Shown here: positions 1-13,500 of the stretch, one piece after another | Layout: each line of letters begins with the position of its first letter | Position numbering within the stretch: the stretch's first letter is position 1 | DNA from: Dipetalonema caudispina | Lineage: Eukaryota > Nematoda > Chromadorea > Rhabditida > Onchocercidae | DNA: 64,000 bases | Assembly: GCA_013365325.1 (NCBI GenBank) | Contig: JABVXV010000076.1 | Location: forward strand, 161,983-225,982 | Direction: 5' to 3' | Notes under the pieces: model-generated | The model's database searches: none | What the model saw: only the letters and a program-made list of their open reading frames with translations | Told to the model about the DNA's origin: nothing | Translations under genes and position numbers: made by a program

Positions 1-1090
1 TATCATTATTAATCATTATTAATTCGAAAAAAAGTACTTTTTTCTACTGAATTTTTTTTTCCGAGAAAACTTGGTAAGTTTAAAGTTCTGATTTCTTAAG
101 AAATTTTTTGCTAAAAAATTTTATTTTTTAAACTTTCCGAAAAAAAGAAAAGTGATACGAAATTCACGAGACAATAGAATAAAATGGTGTTAATAAAAAT
201 AACACATGATGGAAGAAGGATAAATTATATATAAAAATGTTTCTTAGAAAAAAGAAGAAGCGATATTCAATTTTAATATTGCTTTGAAATATTTCAACTG
301 AAAAAATGCAGTGATAAAAAAGATTTCAATAAAGAGTACTTCATTCAATGATGGATAGTAATCATTGAAAATGTAATTTAAAATTTCTGATTTATTCCAT
401 CGTTTTACAATATCGATAAGCAATGATTTAGTATAATTTAATCTTTTTGCATCAAATAGTCGAAGAAACGTCTAAAATTTTAGCTTACATTTGATACATG
501 AAAAGATTACAGGTTACGTAACGTTTTATGATTATTTCACGTAACTTTTTTTCGGCTATTTTTAAAATAAAATTTCAGAATTTTAAATTATTTGCGAATT
601 TTATTAGTAATTAAATTGTGTGGAATAATTTGAATATAATTGACTATGCGTGTCTGTTTCTGACTATAATTACATCTGAAAAATGCTGATTTTACGGTTT
701 TTTTTTTTCATCAACTTCAGAGGTGATTTTTTCGTTTTCTGTTTGAAACTTCTGAATTAAAAGGATAGGGAAATATTCTTTTTTCTTCCATTTCTTTATT
801 TTAATTCATAAATTTTATTGCAATAGATATTTCATTAATTCTGTTTACAAGATTTCCATGAATATCGTAGTAAAAAAAAAAAGAAAGAAAAAAACGACAA
901 TACTTTGAAATAATAACTTCGAGAAAAAAAAAGGAAAAAACTGTGAAAGTAATTATATTGAAATAGCTTTTTTCTCATTTTTTTCCCCCTTTAATAATTT
1001 TATTGATTGGAAATGTTTTCTTCTTTTTAAAAGAAAGAAAAAATGAAAAAAAAAAAGTTGAAAATATCAAACAAGATAAGAAGAATTCCA

Positions 1091-1126
<36 letters not shown>

Positions 1127-2622
1127 TTTTGAAAGCAAATGACGAAATTTGACTGGAATGATGTAATGGTTCATTTCTTTTATACTTCAAGGAAATTGGT
1201 AAATTTTTAATAGTGCAAACTTTTATTGACCACATGGAATAGTTTATTCCATTTTTTTTTCTCCTATTCCTCTTCCTCTTCCTCCAACTTCTCCCTTTCT
1301 CTTTATCATTTTATTTTTCAGTTTAAATGATTTCAAGAGCGAATTTGAATGAATGATAATAGAAAGTATTTCTAAAAGGAAAGTATTAAGCAAAAGTTAT
1401 TTTGCAGAAATTAGTGAAATATTTTGGTGAATTATACGAAAATTATTTTTTGAATAATTTTTTTCTGTTTATTTCGTTTCTTTTTTCTTTTTCTTTTTCT
1501 TTTTTTTTTTTTTTTTTTTGTTTGGGAAGTGTTTGTAATCACAGCAAATTTTATCGGAATCAGAAAGAAAAAAGAGAGGAAAATTCATTCTAAACTTCTT
1601 TTTCACTTTCTCTTTCTATTTTATTATTTCTTTAATCTCAAATTTTTTTCTTTTTTTTTTTCTTTTTTTTTTTTTTAGAATGAAGAAGAAAAATTTTTTT
1701 CGATAGTTAAAATTAAATAATTCATTTTTACGCGTGAAAAGAACACATACAAATTTTTCCCCTTGTTTCGAACCCTGCTAAAAACAGATGTGTTCAACAA
1801 ATGGAAAAATGCTTGGCTTATTTTAGTTGATTAAATGGCCTTTTTACATCTAATGAAATAAAAGAATAAAATTTGAAACGAAATTCAAAGCAAAAAATAC
1901 AAGGAAAAAAGATTGAAAAATGAGGCGAAAATATATTATTATTTCATTGATTAGTTCAATTTTCAAGTGTTATAATGATCCTAAAAAGGCAGAAATATAG
2001 GGATTTCAACGAAATTAATGACGTAAATGTGACGTAAAACGAAGAAAAAAAAAAACCAAACCCATCACTTAATCTAGCATTTACTGCACAACAATAGCAG
2101 CCTTATCTTACTTTCATTATTAATTGATTCATGAATTAAACGTAATATTTTGACTGCGCCCAACTAATTAAATGATTTTACGAATTTTTATACTGAAATA
2201 ATCTTTAAATTTTTGCTAAATTTTTCAACCATTGATAGAATTATAATTGAAAATTTGCATGTATGTTATTTCTATTATATGAATATTGCAAAAAAATTTT
2301 TTAACTATCATTTAACTGATAATATAATTATTTAAACTACTGTTTATTATTTTTGAACTGTTCACGATGATATATGCATGTAACAGAAAAATATTTCTGA
2401 ATCTGATGCTAAAATTCTTACATTCTTGAATCTTATCGTTGTTCGCACTCAATTCAACATTGAATTCTATCTTTTAAATCCTAACTATTAACATCTTTAA
2501 GTTATATTCAATTATTCTAATGAAAAAAAAGAAGTGAAAAGTTTGTTATGCTACTTATTAGACAATCATAAGTTTTGATTTAAAAAAAAAAAAAAAATAT
2601 GATGAGAATAAAATAAACAAAC
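1..2622. other. A+T-rich non-coding stretch, probably intron of the phosphatase gene
   Basis: No coding exon is recognised here. The sequence is dominated by poly-A and poly-T runs, for example about 27 T near 1093-1119, and short low-complexity pyrimidine tracts. The phosphatase exon ending at 2623 on the minus strand stops two bases into a codon and is followed by a splice donor (gtttgt). The rest of that gene (the SLGD-equivalent block and C-terminal half of the PP2C fold) must therefore lie further left. I could not find it in these bases, so this is most likely intron that runs off the window. Confidence 0.5.
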
Positions 2623-5600
2623 CTTGAAACGGAGAGAATTCCTTGTAATCGATCTACACCATGAAATTCAATGAAACCACCTGCATTTTCAATACGTTTA
2701 CGTTCGTGTTCCTGAAACAATAACTTCTAAATCTATGCCTTATTTATGAAACGTGTAATTAAAAATACGTTTCTTATCTACTTGAAATTTTAGCTATGCT
2801 TCTAAGAGTTAATAGTTGAAAAGAATTATGATAACATTACATAAAATCATTTTATGCCTAATTTACATGGAATAGATTAATTAATGCAGCAATGATAAAA
2901 CGACTCATCCCATTTAATTGGTTATATGATACTGATAATTTTAATTATTCAATCAACAAAATGTATTCTTTTAATTGATCTTATCATATCTTTATGAAAA
3001 AAACAGTGAAATCTGATACTAATTTTATATTATTTTTATTAGAATGTGCATAGCTTAACATATAAAGGAAGACTATTTATAAAATGTTCCAAATTCTACG
3101 ATGATATTTATCGTATGTCATTACGAATGTCACCATGAAGGGATCATAATAGATGTCAACAAATTTTTAAATATAATTCTATGCTATATGATTATCCAGA
3201 TTACTGATCTAAGGAATATTCATTGATGAATGAATGCAATTAATTAACATATTGAAAATTAGAAAAAATGGATTATAGTTTGATACAATTAGCAGAGTAA
3301 TCTAAAAGACATTTCCATGCACAATGTTTATTTTTAACATTAAATTAAAAAGCTAAGTTCTAAAAAAACTAATTAAACGAAATTGTGAAAGTTTAGCTAG
3401 TCATTCGACATTTTTAAGTTGCTTATCATTCGACATTTTTAAGTTGCTTATTAAATAAATGCAAGATATTTCACTTGAATCTTTCAATAGTCAACTTCAA
3501 CTTTCATGCAAAAAAAAAAAAAATTACTTTTTTTTTTTTTTGTTTAAAAACAAAACAAAAATTTGCAAGATATTGCGTTTCTATGATGTAATAATTCACT
3601 ATATTCTTTTTTTTCCAACAAATATTTTCTTAGGTATAGAATTTCTCACTGTTAGTAAATAATTTGGTAAATCGATATCACAGTAAATAATTTGATAAAT
3701 CGATATCATTACGAGAGAAATTGGGAAAGATAAAATAAGGCAAAATAAGCAGGTGAAGGTGAATTGACTCAAATAAATGAATTAAAAAAAAAAGAGATAG
3801 AAGGAAATAATTTTTGCATAATTCATTTTTATTGTAGTTATTTAATAATTTGACTAAAAAAAAAGAGAAAAAAACTTAAGAAATTGAATTTTAATTGTGA
3901 TATCTTGAAAATGACAAAATGACGAAATTATGGGTTACTTCCAGTTTTTCCTTCTTTTTGCCTCAACTTTTTATTTTTGTATTTCATGTTGGCTAAGAAA
4001 TAACTCGTAAAAAAAGCTTTTTAACGAGAAATTCGGAAAATTTTTCAAATTCAAGTATTATACCCAAAATATGATCGTCCATTTTCTATTGCCGTTTATT
4101 GATAGTAATAGTAGTAGTAATTATAGGAGGAAAATGAAAGTTTTATTAATTTCATTAAATTTCAGAAATAATTCTTTTAGATGAACTGAATTTTTAAATA
4201 AAAACTGAAAAGTTTAATTGAATTTAAAGTCGGAAAATGATTTTCAAATAGTATAATTTATTACAAACAAAATTATACATTAAAAGAAATCATGTGCAAA
4301 ATTTGGTAAAATATAGAAAAGAAAAAAAATTAAATATAAGTAACAAAATAATTGTATTCAAATATGATTTCTATATGCAAATATTGCATGTATGTATTAA
4401 AAATATTTTAACGTATTCTTATCCTAACATTTAAATGTTCATTTGACGTAATTACAACACTTAGTCATATATTTAAAAGTAGTTTGTATTAGAAGTATTT
4501 ATTATTAGCACCAACAAGAACTGAAAGTCACATGAAAAAATTCAAACTTTTTAAAATTGAAATTAATTTTTAAATTGGAAATTTCATTGTTTTTTTTAGC
4601 ACAAATTTCCCCATCTCCTCTTTTTCTTTTTCTCCCTTGCAACAATGAGTATTTCATGAATTTGAAATAAAATGTTTTGTAAATTAAACAAAATTCTGCA
4701 AATTCATAGCTTTATTTTATAAAATTACTAAAATTTTACAAAAATTATGAAATATAATGGAGTTCTTTCTGTAAAAATGATCTTGATTAATTGAATTGAT
4801 CATTAAATTTACTTAAATCATAAAACTAGCTGCAGTTGATGTTGATAAGATATTGATAAGACATAGAAGAAAGAGAAAGATAAAGAGAGACAGAGAGAGA
4901 GGAAAAGGGTAGTGGTTCATGTAAATGCAATGAAATTCATTTTTTGTCATGTAAATTGCAAAATTTGCTGGAATTTAATAAATATTGCATTTAATAGATC
5001 TATGATAGATACAACTATCTATCACAAGAATAATATGATAATTAGAAATATAAAAAAGAGTATCATGACAATTAGCATTACAACGTTAATCGTTTATCAC
5101 AATGATAAGAATAATGAGTAAATACGAACGTAATCAGTTATCAATTATAAGTTGAAGATAAAGAAAAAATCAATTCTTCACTTCCTTCTATATTTATTTG
5201 TAAATTTTTTATCATCAAAACTGATAAATTCATTTAAAAATTCAACTCTTTTGTTTAAATTACTGCATAAAAGAGCACAATTTTTCATTTCATATTGTTT
5301 GTTTGTATTTATCCATTCAGTATTCTTCTTTTTTTCTCTATCTTTCTCTCTCTCTCTCTCTCTTTCTTACTACATTCATTAATGAAATTTAAAATTGTGC
5401 GTAAATTTTAATAACCATTCGGGAAAAAAGTACGAAGAAAGAAAAGGCAAAATTGAATTTGTTGATGAAGCTGTTAATTTTATAGCTATTGAAATAACAT
5501 TTTATGATTTGCAATGTGTCAATTTGAAAAATGGAAGAAAAAAATTGAATTTTGTAATGTAATTATCAATTTCCTAAGAGAGCAAAAATGATTTTTTGCA

Positions 5601-7544
5601 AAAATAATTTTTTGAAGCTTTATTTAGGTATTTCAGCAAGAGTTTTAATATGCATATAATAGAACATTATGAGTAAACTCTGAACTCCGATAATACTTAA
5701 CTTTTTTTTATCTTTTAGTTTTCTGAAAAGGAGAGAATTGAACCCGAAATCATTTAAATTTAAGAGCAAAAATCAGTTTTATTTGGAATTTTTGCTTCTT
5801 TTAGAGCGATAAAATATATGAAATTTATTAAATCCTCCACCTCTTGCTGAGTTTTTTCAATAAATTAAACATTTGTTTTAATATATGAATAATTTGTAAT
5901 AAAATTTTAAATCAGAAATTTCAATAATTTGTATAATATTTTATTTTAATTTCAAAATAGAAGAATAAAAAAGAAAGATTTGCATAAAAGAGAAATAATA
6001 GAATAGTTGTTTATAGGAACAAAGCAAATAAGAAAGTATAATGGATGGAGTAGAAAAGAGGGCAAATTTTTGGGATTTATAGAATTAACTAAACAGGAAG
6101 TTTGTTGTTAAACTAAACATATTTTATGTAATAGAACTGAAAATTAACTTCATTTTATTCCCCTATGGAAATATTAAAATGTAAATTAAAATGCAAAATA
6201 TGACTTCAACACAGCCCATTTGATATTTGTTAGTGGCAATTTGGGAATTATTCATCATTCATTGTTATTTGTTCCAATAATAAATGGAATGTTTTATGAA
6301 TTTTTCAGCATGCTTTGATAAATTTTGCTATTTTAATAAATTAGTATTAAAAAACAAGACAAAAAGATTTGCAAAGAATTTTTAAAAATTTTAAGATAAT
6401 CAATAAATAGATAATGATTTCATGGAAGTTAGAATATTGTTAGAGCCAAGGAATGCTAACAGTGAGCTATTAATCATTAACAAATGAGATAAGTTAAAGC
6501 CAAGAAATTGGACGAACAGTTCAATTTAAGCAAAAAATGAAAGGAAAAAAAAGCAAAAGAAAATTCGATCAATTTTTTTTTTTTTTTTTTTATCATTGCA
6601 AATTCCACATCAGTTCTTTCAATTGCATTATTTTGCCTTATTTTCTTCCCGCAATCTTTTCTTATCCCGCCCCCGCCTTACCCCCGCCCCCGCCCCCGCT
6701 TTCATTCTTACCTCTTCATTTTAATTGAAGGAATAGTAGCGTATATTTTATAATTTTCATATTAATAGCACATCTCATTTAAATAAGAAAATTTACCTAA
6801 GTAGTGATAAAAGTAAAAACAATGAAAAGAAATTGTTTGTTGTCTGAAAAAAGTTTCATCCACTAATTTTGCATTCTATAAGTATCAGTGAATTATTGAT
6901 TAATCTCAATTTTACATATTTGTAACTTTTCGGAAATCAAAATTGCTGACGAGTTCGAATTCTTGGAGATTTGAAATTACAAATTTCTACAAGTTATTGA
7001 AATTTGATAAATGCATGCATAAAAACATAATTATTTTTTGCCAATGTATGTTAATTATAAGAGGCTTTTGATGACGTTATAAAAGCGATTAAATCCTTTG
7101 ATAGTGCTGAAATGTAAAATATTTTATGAATGCATAAATTTCAAAAACAAATTCCTACGCTATATATGTTTAATTTTTCATTTCTTTTTTTTTTTTTTTT
7201 TCTGGTAAAGAAATCATCAGAAATGCATACAAATTGTTAATGAATCGCTGAAATAAAACTTATGGATCAAAACCTTTTTTTAAAAATTTATTCAAATTCA
7301 TTACGTTACGGCTAGTGAACATCAGAAAATTGCTACAGATTTTCATTTAAAAAAAAAAAAAACAAAACAAAAAATTATACTAAACTGCGAATAATCAAAG
7401 AGGGAATATTGAAAAAATAATGAAATTGAATAATGTGTGAATGTGAAAAATTTGAAATTTCAAATAAAAAATGCAATCTTCTGTTACTAATTGCTGTATC
7501 AGTATTGCTATTATTATTATTATTATTATCATCATTATTATTAC

Positions 7545-7575
<31 letters not shown>

Positions 7576-10500
7576 GTTATTACTATTATTACTATTATTA
7601 TTATTATTGTTATTATCATTATGACCATTAATGCTATTGAGAAATTGAATGAAATAATATCGAGAAAATATTTTTTCCACATGATTTTGTATATTCCTGA
7701 TGTCATTATTATTTCCTAGAAATTATTAATGGTTATTATTATTTGATTATGCGTCTCATTGAAACCACTACGTGATCATATCACGCAATCGTATCACGCA
7801 ATCGCATTATATAATCAGCGATTAGTTTGCTATAAATTTACTGTATAGGATGAATATTTCTATTTCAATGAAACGGTAAATGCATCTGATCTATTTAATC
7901 ATTTACGCATAGATTTTTTGATAATAATTTTATTTGCATATATTATTAGCACATAGTATACAAGGATTAAAGTAATTTATGCACCATTTTGATATGATTA
8001 ATATGTAAACAAATAAATCATTGTAAATTGTCTTACAGGCTTAAGAAAATTTTAAACTTAGTAAATGAATGGAATGAAAAAGTATTGATCTAATAGATGA
8101 TTATCAACGATATCATTTTCCTTTTCATAGTAGCCATTACAGTGATTATTTAGATATTTAAGTGTAAGCCAAGGCTTAAAATCATGAATTATCCTTTTAT
8201 TGTTCTACCAATAATCAATTCGATATCAATTGAAATAGGAAATCAATTAAAGGTCAGTAGTAAACTAGTTTTAACTTCAACACTAGTAACAGTCAATCTT
8301 TTTGTTCACATAAATGAAAAAGGAAAAAAAAATATGAATAAAAATAATTTAACAAAAAGCAAAAGCAAAACCAAAAAGAAAAAGCATAAAATATTAAAAT
8401 CTGAGCAAAAGATGAACTGACAATTTATAAAATGAAATTAAAATGTCAAAAAAATCTCATTCTAACTGATAATTACCTATGCATAATGATAAAGTAATGC
8501 ACAGTGAAATGAAATGTTTGCAAAAAGTTATAAATGATTACTTTGAAGGCAATATTTGTGCTTTTTTTTTGGAAGAAGAAGAAGAATCAAAATGAATTTC
8601 AAGTAATTTCTTCTTTTAAATTATACGACAGGACAATAAATTTTTAAAAGAGTATATAAAATAAATGATTATACGGTTTTAATAGTTCCAAAATTTCCTT
8701 TTTCTAATATATTATTGAAATAAATGAAATAAAAAATCACTATAATAGTAATATATTTGATGATCTTCGATCGCAGTGTATTGATAAGGATCGACAAACA
8801 GATTTTAGTTGTATTTTTTTAAAAAAATTTCGAAAAAAATGCTTTCCTCTCTTCTTAAAATTTGATGAATTTGCCATCAACCTTCTTATCACTTTTAGAT
8901 GAAAGTTGTCAGAATTTTTCAGTCCTCTTTCAACTTTGCTTATGCTTTTCCTTATTTTTAAAAAAAAAAAGATAAAAAAATGCATGCTATAAATGACATC
9001 ACATACGATGACAAGTTGAAAATTTAATCAAAATCAGATTTCATTATTTCATGTAATGTTACCGACTTTAATCAGGAAAAGATAGCCCATATCATCAATT
9101 ATATTAATGGAAAAAATCACAAATTGTTAGTTATTAAAGGATTGTTTGAATCATTTTCTATTTAGCATAACCTAATTTTAATGATGGACATGACCGCATT
9201 CAGATATTAGATATGGTTGTAATGAAAATTTTGTACAATTAAATCAATTCAATATTTTGTTTAAAACAAGGCATTGGCAATGAACAATTGATCTGAATTA
9301 AATATTTGATACAACTGTTAAAAGTTTTACATAATCAAATTTATTCAACATTTTATTTGTGAGCAAAATATGAATGACATATTGTTGAATATTTTCCGAA
9401 ATTTTTTAATCAAAATAGAATTCAATTGAGTTTATTTAATGGAAAAGCAATAATTAGAAGGTGTGAAAAGTAATGAAAATTTTTTGCTTATAATAATATA
9501 AATCTGTTAAGAGAATAATTTTTTTTTTTTTTTATCTCTTCTTCCCCTTCTTCCTTCCTTTTTGCCTTTATTTTCCCATTTATTTTATGAAAAATGAAAA
9601 TGGAATGGAAAGTGAATGAAAGATATTTTCCTTTCTTTTCTTTTCATCCCAAGTTTTTTTTTTCAAATAATTTGTATTTACTCTTCAAAAATGAATTCAA
9701 CAAAGAATTGAAGCATTTCAATAGCTTAATTTATGCTAGCTTAAAAGCAATATTTTTCATTTAATTGAGTTTTAATTATTTGTTTTAAAGTAAAATTGGA
9801 GTAAGCAAATTATGTCAGTTCAATTCGTTGATAATGAGTGTGAGAAAAAAAAAGGTAAGAAAGAAAGGTAAGATTACGTATTTAAACAAAATTGTATTAT
9901 CAAAGAAAAAAAAAGAAAAATTGTTTTTTTAGTAATTTCAAATCTTAATTTTTTTCTTGAAAAATTATTACCCGATATATTTATATAATAATATTATACT
10001 ATGGAGATAAAAAATTTTTCGTTTTTTTAATCTATTTGAAATTGATAGGACAAAAGCTTAGTAGTATTAAATTAAAATTTTATCAAACTGATGAACTATC
10101 AATAAAGAACAAATTATTTAGCTATGAGCCAAAATCAATGCAGAATTTAATTTTAAAAAAATAATGAAAAAGGGAAAAAATGACAATAACAATATCGACA
10201 ACGATTTTAGCGATGAAGAAATGTATCGGATGAATGTTGCGTGTTTTCATTTCCTTTTTAACTTCATATTTCTATTTTTATTTTTTTATTTTTCTTAAGA
10301 GTAATTTGTGGTTGGACAAAAAAAAAAAAAATAAAAAAGTACGGAATATCATTTGGTTTTGCATCAGCAAATCGATAGTGGATAATAATGTGGCGAAGAA
10401 AATGATGGCAAAGCATGAAATATCGGATAAGTGTCATTGATATATTCCCCTATGCATTCATAATTTTCCATTTTTAAAAGAAGTAACAAAAATGTGTTGA

Positions 10501-13500
10501 AAAAAAAAAGAGAAGAAAAGAAAATTGAAAGAAATTTTTTGATCAAATTTTAAGGAACAATATTAATTTTGTTAAAAAATTGATTAAATTTTCGATGGAA
10601 ATTACAAAAAAAAAAAAAAAAGTCAATAGCAAAGTAAATTTATTCTTGGAATAATTATTTAATAAATTTATGCTTTTTTTTACTGGAAAATTTTGTAAAA
10701 TTTTAAAACTTCTTTTCGTTTTCAGTAGTAATGAACTTGATGAATGAAAATTTAATGATTAGTTTACTAACTAACGAAATGATAAAAGACGAAGTGTTTC
10801 ATTATAATGATGCACGATACCTAATAATTGCAGTAATATGCTTATTCTTGAATATTTTGGGATATTTTTACTACTATTAATACTTTATAATAGTATTAAT
10901 ATGACATTAATACTTAAATTATTACTTGTTTGTTGGTCGTCTTTTCGAATCAATTAAAAATAAACATTTTTATTTACTAACCTAATTAGTTTACTGCGTT
11001 AGTGTTAATAATACTAGAAATATTATATATTATCATTGATCATAGTAAGATATCTTCAGATAATTTGTTTTGATTTGTAATAATTCTTATCATTTTGAAA
11101 CAAATTACGATTTAAAAATAAAATAATAACTCATGAATACATCAAGAATTAAAATATATAATACTTTTTCTTGAATTAGAAACATTAGGAATAATTCACA
11201 GGAAAAAGTTTAAATACTTGAGAGTTTATTATTCATATTTCTTACAGTATAATCATTACTTGCTTATTACTCATATTTTCTAATCTGATACTAAATTATG
11301 GTAACACATTGAACAGCATTTTAATCAAATTTTATTTCAATTTATCTTTGAAAATTTCTAATCACCTCAAATGAGGTATTTGTAGATTTTATAATTGAAT
11401 TTTTCAAAATAAATTATAGGATGAGTTAAAAAAAAAAATAATTAAACAAATTAACTAACATCAGATGGTTTATGATCAGCTGAAAGTGGTATAGCATGAC
11501 CGGTAACATCACATGCAACCGCACGTGAATCACCAATATTTATAACGGTCAAGAAACGATTACGCTCCAGTATTACTGAAATCAGCGTGGAACCTGCAAT
11601 TCATTCAATCCATTTCAACTTTATGATACGACGGAACGATTCAGCATCGTAATTCATATCATAATAATATGTATCATAATTTGCTAAAATATGAAATTAA
11701 AATTTTAATCTGAAAATGTATTGCTTTTGAGTAGAATGATTTATCAGTACTGATAATAATTTTACATCATTCGATGCATTTAAGTTTTTTTTTTTTTTCG
11801 CGAAAAAAGAACATTGTTATTCGTTAAAACATTTTTTTGAAAATATCTATGAAAGATTTCAAAATCTTCTTCGTTTATAGTTTACCTTTAAATGGTTGTT
11901 TGCTATAAATGTAAAATAATTAAATAGAAATTACAAAACTTATCGATTGATATCTATTCATGAAGATATAACATGATTTAAATGTCATTATATTACAAAT
12001 TATAAGATAGAAATCAATTTCCAAAAAGTTTATTTTTAATTCTACTAACGATTAATCTTGAATAAATGATCCTTTCGTCGTCGCCAAATTTCAGGATAAT
12101 TTATTAATAATTAAATTATTAATTAGATTAATAAAATATCATTCAATGTAAACTAATCTATGGTTGAATTTTTATTCAAATTTATTTTTCAAGAAAAGTG
12201 GTAAAAATAATTTTCAAATTGTCGATATTCTTGCTATAAAAAAAAATTCATTATTATACTATAAAATAATATCAAGAAAATAAAAAAAAAAGACTCAGAA
12301 ATTTTGAAATAACAGAATCTGTACATTTTCAGCAAGAAGGCTAGAATTTTTTTCGGTACAATTAATAATGATACCAAAACAAGTTGCATTTTAAAGGTTT
12401 AATTGGAGTAATTAATAAAAGTAATTAACTCACCTGTTAATGAGCTTACCGATGGATGTAACCGTAAGATTTCATTATCAATATTGTGCACTTCTGTTAT
12501 TATTGCCTAAATAATTTCCATTTTTGTTTTGTAAATAATAAAGGAAAATTCCAGTGTAGTTTTGGTATACATCTGTATAGTAATTTTTTCCTTATTCCGT
12601 TCTTTTATTAGAATAATTTAATTTGCATTTAATTCTTAAGAAATTTTGACCATAACTTTGCATTTTACCAGATTTAAAATTTTTGAGCATTCATTATCGA
12701 TAACTATAGATTTGCATATTATTTGCAAGTTATTTTGTTTTTGATTCTACAATCTTAAAATAAATTTTTTTCAACATTTTCGATATTTTTGGAATTTCTT
12801 TCAACGGAACATTTCATTTTGCTAATTGAATGAAGAAATTGAGTAAAAAATGATGGGAAAAAAAACGGTTTCCCAAATTGATTAGATATTTCCAAGTTAA
12901 TTAAAATTAATGTTTTTATTTGTACAGTTAGAAAAAATCAAATCAAAAAATGTAAAATTCGATCAAACAAAAAGGAATGGAAAGGAACTGCTAATTGGTT
13001 TGAAAAAAAAACATCATTTTTAACCTTTTTTATGTTTTCATTTCATCACATGACATATATCATGCATTCGTTTTCATCAAATTATAGATCTTATCATAGT
13101 TGTATACATTAATTAGTGCAATTATCGCTATTTCAGAAAAATTCCCAACTTTTTTAACATTCCTTTGAAAATTCAATTGAGAAGAAATTTAGCTGAAACT
13201 TTTTCTAGGAATTTCAGAAAATAAAAATAATTTCAAATTAGTGCTTATTCATACATCCATCAGGATAAGTAAAGAGATGAATTAATTTCAACAAAAAAAT
13301 TTTATGTTTTATTATTATTTCCTTGAAAAATTTTTATGAAACCACTTGCTTCATCATTACGTACTCTTATTGATTGCTTTATTAATGTTATAAAAGTAGT
13401 TTGAAATATTTAAATTAAAAATTCATCAGTAATGTTAATTGATGAAAATTAGCTGATAAGATGTAACAATGTAAAACTTTGAATGAAATATACCTCAATG

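Noticed and set aside
1765..1790. A tRNA B-box-like string (gtttcgaaccctg) on the minus strand.
   Set aside because: The flanking bases cannot form a T-arm or an acceptor stem, and no A box is present at the right distance.
6537..6728. Open frame ending in a proline-rich segment (ALPPPPPPLSF).
   Set aside because: The prolines are a reading of the C-rich G-quadruplex complement. The upstream part is A-rich noise inside an intron.
7375..7719. Four overlapping open frames on both strands encoding poly-Asn, poly-Ile and poly-Leu proteins.
   Set aside because: They are produced by the ATT trinucleotide microsatellite inside an intron. There are no splice sites, homology or start context.
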